Assembly (NCBI GenBank): GCA_903892565.1
Contig: CAITIX010000450.1
Coordinates: forward strand, 1 to 53,371
Direction of reading: 5' to 3'
Origin: an uncultured Acidobacteriia bacterium
Lineage (GTDB): Bacteria; Acidobacteriota; Terriglobia; Bryobacterales; Bryobacteraceae
Length of the DNA: 53,371 bases
Shown here piece by piece: positions 16,037-24,674 of the stretch (its first letter is position 1; every line of letters starts with the position of its first letter). The translations under genes and the position numbers were made by a program. The notes below the pieces were generated by a model. That model was not told the origin of the DNA and searched no databases. It saw only the letters and a list, made by a program, of their open reading frames with translations.

Positions 16037-16984
16037 ATGCCAGCGCTCGCGGGACAAGCCGCTGTGGCTGCCGATGAGATCGTCGACGTGAGGCGCAGTT
16101 TCGGCAAACGGACCGCCATCGATGGCCTTACGTTGACCATACAAACGGGAAGCGTCGTGGGAATCGTCGGACCGAATGGCGCGGGGAAGACCACGTTGAT
16201 CGATATGATCTGCGGTCTGACTCGTCCGTCGAGCGGCACGGTGAAGGTGTTGGGCGAAGACGTCGTCCGCGGCGGCGCGGCTTTGCGTGCGCGGATTGGC
16301 GTGCTTCCACAGGAAACGGCACTCTACGAAGAAGTGACGGCGCAGCAAAATCTCGATTTCGCGGCATCGCTCTATGGGGTACCCAACGCAGTCGCTCGAA
16401 CTGCCGAGGTGTTGGATTTGGTGGGCCTGCGGCAGAGGGCACACGACGTCGTGCGTGGATTTTCCGGCGGCATGCAACGCCGGCTGGCGATTGCGCGCGC
16501 GCTGCTGCATAATCCGTCCTTGCTGATTCTGGACGAACCAACGGTGGGCGTGGACATTGAAGCGCGCCACCAGATTTGGGCGCACATTCGATCGCTCAAG
16601 GCGATGGGCCGCACCGTTGTATTGACCACGAACTATTTGGATGAGGCGGAGGCGCTTTGCGATCGCGTGGCGATCCTTCGCGCCGGAAAGCTTTTGGCGG
16701 AAGACACGCCTGTGGCACTCACCACTCGAACGGGGCGATGCCTGGAGCTAGAATGCGCCGCAGCAGGCGTTGCCGTGATTGGCGATGCGTTACGCGGCCA
16801 TGCGGATGTCCTGCGCGTGGAGTCCGCCGATTTCGGTTTGCGGACCTATCTCAAAGCGGGCGTTTATCCGGAAGAAGTCGTGCATTTTGCGCGAGGCATT
16901 TATCCGGTCAATGGCTTTCGCGCTCGCTCGCCCGATTTGGCGGAAGTATTCCGATCTTTAACCGCCGAGGGCGTGACCCCATGA
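16037..16984 (+). CDS. ABC transporter ATP-binding protein (ABC-2 export type)
   Basis: The protein has 315 residues from this start. Walker A GPNGAGKTT, Q-loop LPQETALYEEVT, signature FSGGMQRRL, Walker B LLILDEPTVGVD and the H-loop region are all intact, except that the usual switch His is Asn in VLTTNYLDEAEALCD, where many drug-export ATPases also have T/H-H variation. The C-terminal extension resembles DrrA/CcmA-type export ATPases. Start choice is uncertain: neither this ATG nor the in-frame GTG at 15956 has a good ribosome site. It overlaps the first permease as ATGA and powers the exporter formed with it. Confidence 0.9.
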   Translation: MPALAGQAAVAADEIVDVRRSFGKRTAIDGLTLTIQTGSVVGIVGPNGAGKTTLIDMICGLTRPSSGTVKVLGEDVVRGGAALRARIGVLPQETALYEEVTAQQNLDFAASLYGVPNAVARTAEVLDLVGLRQRAHDVVRGFSGGMQRRLAIARALLHNPSLLILDEPTVGVDIEARHQIWAHIRSLKAMGRTVVLTTNYLDEAEALCDRVAILRAGKLLAEDTPVALTTRTGRCLELECAAAGVAVIGDALRGHADVLRVESADFGLRTYLKAGVYPEEVVHFARGIYPVNGFRARSPDLAEVFRSLTAEGVTP

Positions 16985-18081
16985 TCTGGACGCGCGCGTT
17001 CTTTGCGAGTGCGACGCTTGAGCTAGCGCATCTGAAAAGCAATCGTGCATTCGTGGCATTGACGGCGTTGGCGGCGGTGAGTTTTCTCGTGATGGTCCGC
17101 CTGTTCGGGCTTACGGGATCCCGCGCGCCCATGGCGCTGATTAACGATGACCGCGGGACGTATTCTCAAGGTTTGATCGACGCGCTGCTCGCCGCACATC
17201 ACTCTTTTGCGCTGAAAAACATGAGCGAGGAAGACGCCGCAAAGGCGCTGGGTGCGGGACGCCTGGTCGGCATCATCAAAATTCCGGCAGGATTCAGCAA
17301 GAATGTGGAACGCGGCAAGACGATTCCGATCGACGTGCAGATCGATAATGTGAACGTCGATCTTACGAACGACGTGCAACGTGCGCTGCCCGCCGCGATT
17401 CTGGCGTTCGGACACCGCTACAATTTTCCCGGGGCTCGCGTGCAAGTGGCGGAGCACGATGTTCTGTCGCACGACACAAACTATATTCCATATCTGGTCG
17501 TCAGTGCATTGGCGCTCGATGCGATGGTGATCGCCGGGATCCTGGGCGCGTTGGCGACAGCGCGTGAATTCGAGCGTAAGACGATCAAACTGTTGCGCCT
17601 TTCGCCTGCCTCAACGGGTGCTGTGCTGGCGGGCAAGCTCATTGTCGCGGCTGCGGTGGCCGGAACGGCCTTAGCAATCACGGTGCTGGCCATAGTGCTG
17701 ATTTACGGCGTGGTGCCCGTCGCTCCCTGGATGGCCTTGCTCACGCTCGGCGGCTGCGTGGCGATCTTCACGTGTTTCGGAGCCTGGCTGGGCGTGCAGC
17801 TCCAGCGCACGTTGGCTGCCGTGCCACTGTTGTTCGGTCTGGTGATGCCTTTGTACGTGGATAGCGGAGCGCTGGAGCCGACAAGATTTGATGGTGAGTG
17901 GATCTGGAGAATCGCTCACTTATCGCCCATCTATTACGCGGTGGGTGTCTTGGAGTGGGCGTATCACGGCATTCGCGTGACTCCAGAGCCCGTATATGTG
18001 GATCTGCTCGCGTTGGCGGCGATGGCGCTGGTCTCCGTCGCGCTCACTTTAGGCAGACTGCGAAAGAGAGGCGCGCAGTGA
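16981..18081 (+). CDS. ABC-2 type permease with large extracytoplasmic domain (first)
   Basis: The protein has 366 residues. One N-terminal membrane helix (FVALTALAAVSFLVMV) is followed by a soluble domain of about 150 residues that starts MALINDDRGTYSQGLIDALL, and then a cluster of five membrane segments from about residue 175 (YLVVSALALDAMVIAGILGA onward). This is the ABC2_membrane_3/YhgE-like layout. The motif AREFERKTIKLLRLSPAS is the conserved coupling region. It overlaps ATPase and second permease by 4 nt and pairs with the latter as a heterodimer, by inference. Cargo unknown. Confidence 0.9.
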   Translation: MIWTRAFFASATLELAHLKSNRAFVALTALAAVSFLVMVRLFGLTGSRAPMALINDDRGTYSQGLIDALLAAHHSFALKNMSEEDAAKALGAGRLVGIIKIPAGFSKNVERGKTIPIDVQIDNVNVDLTNDVQRALPAAILAFGHRYNFPGARVQVAEHDVLSHDTNYIPYLVVSALALDAMVIAGILGALATAREFERKTIKLLRLSPASTGAVLAGKLIVAAAVAGTALAITVLAIVLIYGVVPVAPWMALLTLGGCVAIFTCFGAWLGVQLQRTLAAVPLLFGLVMPLYVDSGALEPTRFDGEWIWRIAHLSPIYYAVGVLEWAYHGIRVTPEPVYVDLLALAAMALVSVALTLGRLRKRGAQ

Positions 18082-19295
18082 TCGCATCCGTGTGGGGTAT
18101 GGCGCGTAACGATCTTGCGGTCTGGCTGCGATCTCCCGCGGCGATTGCGGCCGCGCTGTTGCCGGCGCTCGGCATGGGGATTCTGGTGGCGGTCCTCACC
18201 AACTCCGTCGGCCAGCAGCCGGTGGCTCTGGTCACGCAGAGCAAGGGCAGGCTCGGCGCGCGCATGGGCAAGATTTTAGAGGCCGACGCAGAGGCGTATC
18301 TGATCGAAGAGATGACGGCATCCGAGGCCGAGCGCGCGATTGGCGATCAACGCGTCGCCGCGATCATCGTGGTTCCCGAAAATTTTGACGAAGCGGTCGC
18401 CGGCCGAAAAGCCGTCGTCGATCTCTATCTCAACAACGTCGATATCGATCTTGCCGACGACATCCGCCGCAGCGTTGCGCGCTCCATCGCGGAGTTCGAC
18501 GCCCCGCAGCTGGGATTGCTCGGCGAACTCCACGGTCCCTCGGAAGGTATCCTGCTGCCGAATCCGTACCGCGTCGCCGTCGCGGAACACAACATGCGTG
18601 CGACGAACGTCTCGTTTCTCCAATATCAGGTGATCCCCATTGTCGTGCTTGTGATCGTTAGCATCGGCCTGCTGGGAACGGCCTTGCTGACAGCTCGCGA
18701 TTTCGAACGCGGGACCGCCAAGCTGATGATCCTCAGTCCAGCAGGTCGCCTTCCGTTGGTCGTGGGAAGATCGCTGGGCGGATCGCTGATCACGATTGCG
18801 CTTGTTGCGCCGTTGGTAGGGCTTGGCTTTGTGACGCATTACATCCCCTATTGCGCGGATACGTCGGGTGCGCCCCGATGGGTGACGATCCTCTTTAGCG
18901 CGCCGTGCGCCTGGACGCTATCCGTCCCGTTCTGGTCCCACGCTGTTGCGCTGATCGCACTGCTGGCCGCGGTCACTCTAACGACAGTAGGGATGGGAAT
19001 TCTGTTAGGGATCGCCGTACGCGATGAGAAGCTCGTCACGATGATCGGGCTCAATGCCGCTGTCTACTTGTTTTTCCTGGGAGGTGGATTTACCACGGTG
19101 GCCTTCCTGCCCGAATGGATTCAAACCGCGAGCCGCTTCGTCCCCACCAGCTATGCGATTGAGGGATTGCGCCAGGCGTTGTTCTATCCCGATCTGGTGG
19201 GTTTCGGAACAGATTTGGCGGTCTTATCCGCATGCGCGGTGCTATCACTCGCGCTGGCTTCTGGAATGCTGGCGCGTGCATGGAGAAAGGGATGA
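18078..19295 (+). CDS. ABC-2 type permease (second)
   Basis: The protein has 405 residues with a GTG start in a GTGA overlap. It is laid out like its neighbour: N-terminal helix (AAIAAALLPALGMGILVAVL), an extracytoplasmic domain (VALVTQSKGRLGARMG to about residue 170), then a membrane block beginning YQVIPIVVLVIVSIGLLGTA, and the coupling motif ARDFERGTAKLMILSPAG. A late ASRFVPTSYAIEGLRQALFY segment is typical of the family. The two permeases are paralogous and translationally coupled, so a heterodimeric exporter is the simplest reading. Confidence 0.9.
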   Translation: MIASVWGMARNDLAVWLRSPAAIAAALLPALGMGILVAVLTNSVGQQPVALVTQSKGRLGARMGKILEADAEAYLIEEMTASEAERAIGDQRVAAIIVVPENFDEAVAGRKAVVDLYLNNVDIDLADDIRRSVARSIAEFDAPQLGLLGELHGPSEGILLPNPYRVAVAEHNMRATNVSFLQYQVIPIVVLVIVSIGLLGTALLTARDFERGTAKLMILSPAGRLPLVVGRSLGGSLITIALVAPLVGLGFVTHYIPYCADTSGAPRWVTILFSAPCAWTLSVPFWSHAVALIALLAAVTLTTVGMGILLGIAVRDEKLVTMIGLNAAVYLFFLGGGFTTVAFLPEWIQTASRFVPTSYAIEGLRQALFYPDLVGFGTDLAVLSACAVLSLALASGMLARAWRKG

Positions 19296-19969
19296 AAGGA
19301 TTTAAGCTTCTCGCAACTGCGGTTTCTCTGTTTGCGGTTTGTGTTTTTATGGTCGCCTGTGAGGAAGACCCGGCGCGCAAAGTGAAGGTGGAGAGCCGTC
19401 CGGCTGTGGTGCCTCCGCCCATAGTGACGTCCGTTGTTACAAATCCGCCGGACGATCCCTCGCTTGCCGATCCCAAGAAGCTGCTGGAGTTTTGTCCTTC
19501 CATCGACGCAAAGGCCTTGGAGCCGGACGTGTTCACGGCGAGTGGTCCGTGCGCCCTGCAGCAACAGGAGCCGGTGCTTTGCAATTCGCTGCAGGACGAT
19601 TTCCTGGTTGCGTTCACGCGCAAGATGGAGCACGATGCCACTCTCGTGGCTTACATGAACGTGGAGTTCTATCACGGCCCCGGCAGTTACAATCATGTCG
19701 AGATGTTCGAAACCTTACAGCATGGCGAGAATATTTATCGTTGGTCCAACGATGTCGGGCAAGCCACGGTTGGTCCGCATGAAGCCTATATCACGCTCCC
19801 AAAGGTGGAGCTTGAGGCGGAGCCCATGCTGTTCAATTGCACGAATACGCTAGGACCCGCGACGAACTATCAATTCCAGTGTGGCCGCAGAGGGCCGACG
19901 ATGCTGGCCTCGGTGGTCTATTCCGGGAAGCTGCAATGTTTGGCGCCATCGAAGCGCGTCAAGAATTGA
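19292..19969 (+). CDS. Predicted lipoprotein of the ABC operon
   Basis: The protein has 225 residues. A type II signal peptide (LLATAVSLFAVCVFMVACEED) carries a lipobox with the lipidated Cys about 23 residues in. A Pro-rich linker (VVPPPIVTSVVTNPP) follows, then a domain with six Cys (EFCPS, GPCAL, VLCNS, FNCTN, FQCGR, LQCLA), enough for three disulfides. I do not recognise the domain. ATGA overlap with the second permease makes it part of the export system, perhaps as periplasmic partner or cargo acceptor. Confidence 0.82.
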   Translation: MKGFKLLATAVSLFAVCVFMVACEEDPARKVKVESRPAVVPPPIVTSVVTNPPDDPSLADPKKLLEFCPSIDAKALEPDVFTASGPCALQQQEPVLCNSLQDDFLVAFTRKMEHDATLVAYMNVEFYHGPGSYNHVEMFETLQHGENIYRWSNDVGQATVGPHEAYITLPKVELEAEPMLFNCTNTLGPATNYQFQCGRRGPTMLASVVYSGKLQCLAPSKRVKN

Positions 19970-20107
19970 GCTCGGACAAGCGCTGTGACCTGCTGTGCAT
20001 TGCCACAATTAACCCGCGCCCTAAAGTGACGCTTTTCTGGAGAATTCACACGAAAACGCCGATCACTGCAGTACGGGATAGCCTACGGGAAAAACCCGGA
20101 AAATCCG

Positions 20108-20929
20108 ATGTGTATTGACGTTTTAACGGGCCTGAAAAGATCGTTCGCCGTGGGGATGGTTGTGCTAACCACGCAAGGAATTGCGTTCAGCGTGGAGCAG
20201 CCCTTAAGCCTGCCTGCGTGGTTGACTAACGATCCGCAAGCGAAGATTCAGGCAGAAAAGCGTTTGCCCTGGTCCGCGAGCGTCGAATACGCGGCGGCCT
20301 CGGTCACCTCGACCGTGGTCACCCACTATAAAGAGCAATTGCAGAAGGCCTCCGTCACGTACTCCGCGAAATTCGATGGAGTCGGCACCACGATTTCCGC
20401 GAACGCAGATGGTACGTCGTGCGTCGTCCGCATTTCGGAAGCCGACGCGGGATCCGCTGTGCGCGTGAACTGCGCGCCGGAAGCGCCGGTCCCTGGAGCA
20501 CCCAATTTTCACCCGATGCTTCCGCCGCCACCGGCCGTTACTGCGCCGGTCGAAGCCGCACCGTCTGCGCTCGCGAAACCCGCTCCGAATCTTCATAAAG
20601 TCGAATACTCAGTTACGGGGAGCGTCTACAAAGTTGTGATGTATGGGCGCGATTCCAAGGGCGCGCTGGAGAAAGAAGTAGACGTTCGTCTCCCCTACTA
20701 CCGGACCTTCGACGCAGTGCCGGGGACGCCGCTCTTCCTCAGCGCGGAGAAGTCTACCGTCCGCACTGCTCCCTTCCAGGTTCCGTACAGCGCGTTCGGC
20801 GGGATGGCGCTGGTCCCACCCATCTGCCAATCGCCCGAATTATCGTTCAGGTTGTTCGTGATGTCCGTAATGAACAGCGCTGGCCAAATGGGCCTGCCAG
20901 AGGTGTTCCAGGAATACGACGCGCTGTAA
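20108..20929 (+). CDS. Signal-peptide protein, 3' part probably not genuine
   Basis: The open frame has 273 codons. A signal sequence (SFAVGMVVLTTQGIAFS) precedes a first domain (about 35-122), a Pro/Ala linker (PMLPPPPAVTAPVEAAP) and a second domain starting HKVEYSVTGSVYKVVMYGRD and ending GTPLFLSAEKS. The second part resembles MmpS-like beta domains that end with strands of the type LYLSAQ. After residue 216 (about 20755) the frame runs antisense to a plausible TadG-like C-terminus, so the last 57 residues are probably not real. The gene seems truncated at a junction near 20750. Function unknown. Confidence 0.6.
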   Translation: MCIDVLTGLKRSFAVGMVVLTTQGIAFSVEQPLSLPAWLTNDPQAKIQAEKRLPWSASVEYAAASVTSTVVTHYKEQLQKASVTYSAKFDGVGTTISANADGTSCVVRISEADAGSAVRVNCAPEAPVPGAPNFHPMLPPPPAVTAPVEAAPSALAKPAPNLHKVEYSVTGSVYKVVMYGRDSKGALEKEVDVRLPYYRTFDAVPGTPLFLSAEKSTVRTAPFQVPYSAFGGMALVPPICQSPELSFRLFVMSVMNSAGQMGLPEVFQEYDAL

Positions 20930-21674
20930 AGCCCGGTGTCCGTGCCATTCTGGTCGCCCGTGAGAGCCGTGGTGCCGACGGCCAGGGGAGCGGTGGCGTT
21001 GACGGCGAACATGCCGGCAGGCTGGGTCGTGATCGCATAGTTCGTGGTCGTGCTGTTCGCACTCGTTTTGACAATGACTTGTCGAACGCCTAAGGTCATG
21101 GCACGCTCGTCACTGTACCAGGCGCTGAGCGTTCCATGCGGAAGAATGAAATTCGGCCCGAACGCAGCGAGCGTAATGCTCTCATTGATGGGGCGCTGGT
21201 TTTCGCAGGCGCCGTTCCAGAGGGATATCCAAGGACGCAAGGGGCCAAGTTGTACGCGGTTTCCGTGCTGAACGCTCCCACTTTCGTGGCGCCGTAGCCC
21301 AGGAGCCGCCCCAGGAACAAGGGCACAGTCGACGTGGCGGAAACGTTGATCGTCTCCGTAGTGGACGTCGTCGAAAGAGTGATGGTCGGGGTAATGGCAG
21401 TATTGAACCAAAAGCCAGCGGGCATGTTTGCCGCCATGTACTCCGTGGCAATTTCGGTGGCATTCGCTCCGGTGCCCAGCAGACGCATCGCGCCTCGTGC
21501 CGCGCCGTCGGTGGCGAGTTGCAGCTGCGCTTGCACGATGTACTGAATCGTCAAATCGACCGCGAGTCCCACGATCAGTGTGATGGCCGGCAGCAACACC
21601 GAAAAGAGCATCAATGCTGATCCGCGCTGGGCTGGCCCGCGCTGGCCCCTCTTCATCCGATTGAATTTAGGCAT
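20698..21674 (-). pseudogene. TadG-like pilus assembly protein, frameshifted and 3' truncated
   Basis: The 5' part (21674 to about 21245) begins at an ATG preceded by AAGGAG and encodes the TadE/G-type N-terminus: QRGSALMLFSVLLPAITLIV, then VQAQLQLATDGAARGAMRLL. After about residue 143 the frame goes wrong; sense continues in the other frame as PWISLWNGACENQRPINES, GRPIWPALFITDIT and DWQMGGTSAIPPNALYGTWK. Adding one C to the C4 run opposite 21241-21244 joins both parts without a stop. The 3' end (past GAVRTVD, near 20755) is antisense to another gene and looks cut off. TadG-like proteins are minor pseudopilins or cell-surface proteins. A sequencing error is possible. Confidence 0.7.
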
Positions 21675-21693
21675 AGGTTCTCCTTTTGATCGG

Positions 21694-22374
21694 TCAGAAC
21701 AATCCATATGAGTAAGTCGAGGAGGCCGTATACGGGTACATCGCATACGTCGTTGCCGCCGCCTCGGTGATATAGAGAAATTGTTTGGACGGCAGACCTG
21801 TAACCACCCCGTCGACCAGAGAGTATGGATTCACAAGGCTGAAATTTGCTACGGCACCCGAGGCCGTCACATATTGCGAGGCGGGAATGATGCCCGTGAC
21901 AGAGTCGGGGATCACCCCGGTCGGCGTGTTTGTCAGTGGGCTGCCTGTAGTGCTGGATCGTATCGATGAATTTCCGACAATCAGGCGTTGGGCAAAGACC
22001 CACTTGTTGTAATTCGTGCAGGCAGACGTCGGGACACCGTTGGAATCTAAAAATCCCTGGGATCCACATTCGTTGTCGTCCACGTAGATCAAGGCCGTGA
22101 AAATGATTTCGGAGTTGCCTTGCCCAGCGGTTGCGCTCAATCCGATCGGGGCTCCAGTTCTGGTCAGAATGGTCTGGTTGCCGGGCAATGAGAAATCGAA
22201 GCCGCGCGCGTACAAATATCCCGCTTCGCGGGCCAACTGGATGGTCTGCTGCTGGCGGATCATGTTGATTCCCATCACGCCTGTGCCCACCAGGATGGGC
22301 ACCAGGAACGTGAGGATCAGGCCGAATTCCATCACCGACCCGCCGCGTTGTCTTCTGCGGTTTCTCCTACGCAT
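21694..22374 (-). CDS. TadE-like minor pseudopilin
   Basis: The protein has 226 residues. A basic start (MRRRNRRRQRGGSVMEFGLI) leads into one hydrophobic helix (LTFLVPILVGTGVMGI) with the conserved Glu of prepilin-like proteins in MEFGL, then RQQQTIQLAREAGYLYARGF. The rest is a Ser/Thr/Asn-rich exported domain with two Cys in NECGSQGFLDSNGVPTSAC. The middle of three consecutive TadE/TadG-type genes, 7 bp behind the first and 19 bp before the TadG-like gene. No TadA ATPase or secretin is in the window, so the machinery must be elsewhere. Confidence 0.82.
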   Translation of the reverse strand: MRRRNRRRQRGGSVMEFGLILTFLVPILVGTGVMGINMIRQQQTIQLAREAGYLYARGFDFSLPGNQTILTRTGAPIGLSATAGQGNSEIIFTALIYVDDNECGSQGFLDSNGVPTSACTNYNKWVFAQRLIVGNSSIRSSTTGSPLTNTPTGVIPDSVTGIIPASQYVTASGAVANFSLVNPYSLVDGVVTGLPSKQFLYITEAAATTYAMYPYTASSTYSYGLF

Positions 22375-22381
22375 ATCTCCG

Positions 22382-22858
22382 TTAAGGGGCTGTTCCGATG
22401 CAAGGCGAACTGGAATTGGGCTCCATCATCCCGGCTGAGTACACCGCAACGGTTTGGGTGGCCGTGTCTGGGGCGCTATAACCGTTCACAATCCGCGGTA
22501 TCAACTTCGTGAGCGAATAGGGCGGCACAGACACCTCGATGACATTGCCGGGTGAATTGCCGGTAGACTGCGCCGAAACATCGACCAGCGCGGCCGTGGA
22601 ATTGGGGTTCGGCGGTTGAAAATAGTGGACTTTAATCTGAGCTAGCCCAGTACTGCCTGCAAGAAACCCCAGGGCATTGTTCTGGACCTGAGTTTTGACG
22701 TTGTCTGTAAGGCACCCACTGGCGATTTGGCTTGATGTGACTGTTTTGCCGTACGTCACACCGACGCGAACGGCTCGCTGAAGCGTGGCGTTGGCGAAAA
22801 TCTCCCAGCCTACGCCCATCAACGCGGTGATTCCCGCCATGAGAGGGCCGAAGACCAA
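22382..22858 (-). CDS. TadE-like minor pseudopilin, 5' end disturbed
   Basis: From the TTG at 22858 the protein has 158 residues: VFGPLMAGITALMGVGWEIF, then LQRAVRVGVTYGKTV and an exported domain with Cys in ASGCLTDN and SSPCIG. However, the same frame upstream of the TTG encodes NRRRRGNEILEFTL, the TadE signature that should be part of the protein, back to a stop at 22924-22922 with no usual start codon. Removing one A from the A5 run opposite 22896-22900 would join this to an upstream frame with GTG at 22925 or 22946. So the true start is probably further up and a one-base indel hides it. Confidence 0.7.
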   Translation of the reverse strand: MVFGPLMAGITALMGVGWEIFANATLQRAVRVGVTYGKTVTSSQIASGCLTDNVKTQVQNNALGFLAGSTGLAQIKVHYFQPPNPNSTAALVDVSAQSTGNSPGNVIEVSVPPYSLTKLIPRIVNGYSAPDTATQTVAVYSAGMMEPNSSSPCIGTAP

Positions 22859-23176
22859 TGTAAATTCCAGGATCTCGTTCCCTCGCCGACGTCGATTTTT
22901 GGGAGCTGAGCCTAAGAGATGTCACCGGATATTCCCTGTCTTTCACGGATCATGTTAGGATACGGAGCCTTCTGCGTATCTCGAACAATTACCTTAACGT
23001 CCCCGAGAACATACCCGACTTGCGTAAGGCGAATTCACTAGCAGCACTAGATCTCATAGACCATCTATTACATTTCCGTGCTTGGAACGTTTTTGTACCA
23101 ATATGGCCATAGTACGCATCGTGTCTATTCCGTAAATTGAATCCATCGGAAAGAAACATCCAAGGAGATTCAAGAC

Positions 23177-24077
23177 ATGAACCGCTTATCCACCAGCGCC
23201 GACCAAAAGGCAAAACGATATTTCAATGGGCGTGCGTATTCGTCGCTTGCGATCCTTGCGATGGCGGCATGCTTCCCCGTCGCTCAGGCAGATACCTTAA
23301 GTTTTGGCACCAGCTTTCTTACGGACGCCAATCAGCCGGCGAGCGCAACCGCCGATTTCACATACGTAGGGCCGAATACCCTTTCCATCACCCTCACGGA
23401 CACCACCAAGAATCCCATCTCGGACGCTCCGAATCTGGCGGAAATCGGGTTTGCCTTCAGTGGGCTGACTAGCCTCAATGGCAGTTCGGCCACGGGAGCA
23501 AGCGGCCAAGTGGTTTCGGGACTGGCAGATAACACGGCACTGACGCTGAATCCATACGCCAGCGGTTCCCCCTCGGGCGCTTACGTATCAGAGCTCCGGC
23601 TGGTGGGGCACTTCTGGTTTTGAGCTCAGTTCGGTGACGCCTGCGGGTCCGGTGGCCAGCGGTTGCGTGGCGAAGACGGCCCCCTACAGCATTGTCGGCG
23701 CACCCAGTAACAACGGCACGTATACCGGTGCTGGAAGAACGTCGATTGGTTCGGCCAACGAAATCGGCAGCGGCTGCGACGAAACCATGTTTTACGAGTC
23801 CGCCACCTTCCTGCTGACCATTAACGGACTGACGGCTACCAATTTCGATAGTTTGTCCACAGTAGCTTTCGGCTTCGGCCCGGACGCTCCCGGCAGCCCG
23901 GATCGCGACGACTGGTCAATCGGCACGCCGATCAGCACCACGACCTCGACCACTCCGGAACCCGCATCCATGGCGCTGATGGGTACCGGTCTCGTTGCCA
24001 TCGCTCTAGCGCGCCGAGCGAAAAAACTCACGTGCGCGTGCCTTAACGACAGCGGCTGGCTGGTCTTCCGAACATAG
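23177..24077 (+). pseudogene. PEP-CTERM sorting-domain protein with a frameshift
   Basis: The first frame (23177-23623) gives a signal peptide (AILAMAACFPVAQAD) and a Ser/Thr/Gly-rich secreted domain. The C-terminal part lies in the next frame: YQSSGWWGTSGFELSSVTP onward to the sorting signal TPEPASMALMGTGLVAIAL plus RRAKK near 24030. Dropping one C from the C5 run at 23568-23572 fuses both frames smoothly. PEP-CTERM proteins are exported and processed by an exosortase; none is seen here. A good AAGGAG precedes the ATG by about 11 nt. Either a pseudogene, a phase-variable gene or a sequencing error. Confidence 0.75.
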
Positions 24078-24109
24078 ATTCTAGTGCGCCACTTGCTTCC
24101 GGCGGTATT

Positions 24110-24148
24110 ATCGAAGGACAGGATCGAAGGACAGGATCGAAGGACAGG
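24110..24148 (+). repeat. Three perfect 13-bp tandem repeats at a ribosome binding site
   Basis: The unit ATCGAAGGACAGG is repeated three times without mismatch. Each unit contains the Shine-Dalgarno-like AAGGA; the last copy ends 1 bp before the ATG at 24150. Copy-number change would alter the number or spacing of ribosome sites. Confidence 0.85.
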
Positions 24149-24149
24149 A

Positions 24150-24656
24150 ATGATGAGCTGTGGTCGCGGCCGATTATGGTTTGCTTTTGCCTTCGGAGCG
24201 TTTGTTATCGCTCCGATTGCCCCGGCGCAATCCACCATCTGTCTGCACGTTCGGATGTACGAACGAACGGGCTCGGAGAAGAACCTCGATCATGACGAAG
24301 CGTATCCCAAAGACGGCCCGGTGATCAACCGCTGGACGGAACTGGGCTACCACGTTGTGCGTCCTTGTGCCGGTGCGCAATACCAAGTGGATTTGGAAAT
24401 CCGATTCAATGGTGCTTCCAGAGATCCGCAAAGCAAATTGAAACTGGCCGTAGTCGGGAAATCCTTCGGGCGCGTGGAAAGAGCTGAAATTCCGTACAAC
24501 GGTGGATTTCGCGATGCGGCGGAACGAGCGAAGGCCGGGGGCGTGATTGGTCCGGCGGCAGCCGACATTTTGCTAAACCTGGATCCTACGTACAAGGCAA
24601 GAGCCGTGGAGTACAGGCGGAGACATCCAGAGAGTCAGCCGATGATCACCCGGTAA
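24150..24656 (+). CDS. Secreted protein of unknown function
   Basis: The protein has 168 residues and is not recognised. The signal peptide (WFAFAFGAFVIAPIAPAQS) is followed by a compact domain with two Cys (TICLHV, VRPCAGA) and HDEAYPKDGPVINRWTELGYHVV, and a basic C-terminus (YRRRHPESQP). Start is taken at the first of two adjacent ATGs, right after the 13-bp repeats that contain AAGGA. The gene converges with the cytochrome P450 gene (18 bp between ends). Confidence 0.65.
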   Translation: MMSCGRGRLWFAFAFGAFVIAPIAPAQSTICLHVRMYERTGSEKNLDHDEAYPKDGPVINRWTELGYHVVRPCAGAQYQVDLEIRFNGASRDPQSKLKLAVVGKSFGRVERAEIPYNGGFRDAAERAKAGGVIGPAAADILLNLDPTYKARAVEYRRRHPESQPMITR

Positions 24657-24674
24657 AGAGTGGCGTAATTCGCG

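Noticed and set aside
23081-23098. Sigma-54-like TTGGAAC...TTGT before the PEP-CTERM gene
   Set aside because: The GG-to-G spacing is one base short of the -24/-12 consensus and the GC dinucleotide is missing.
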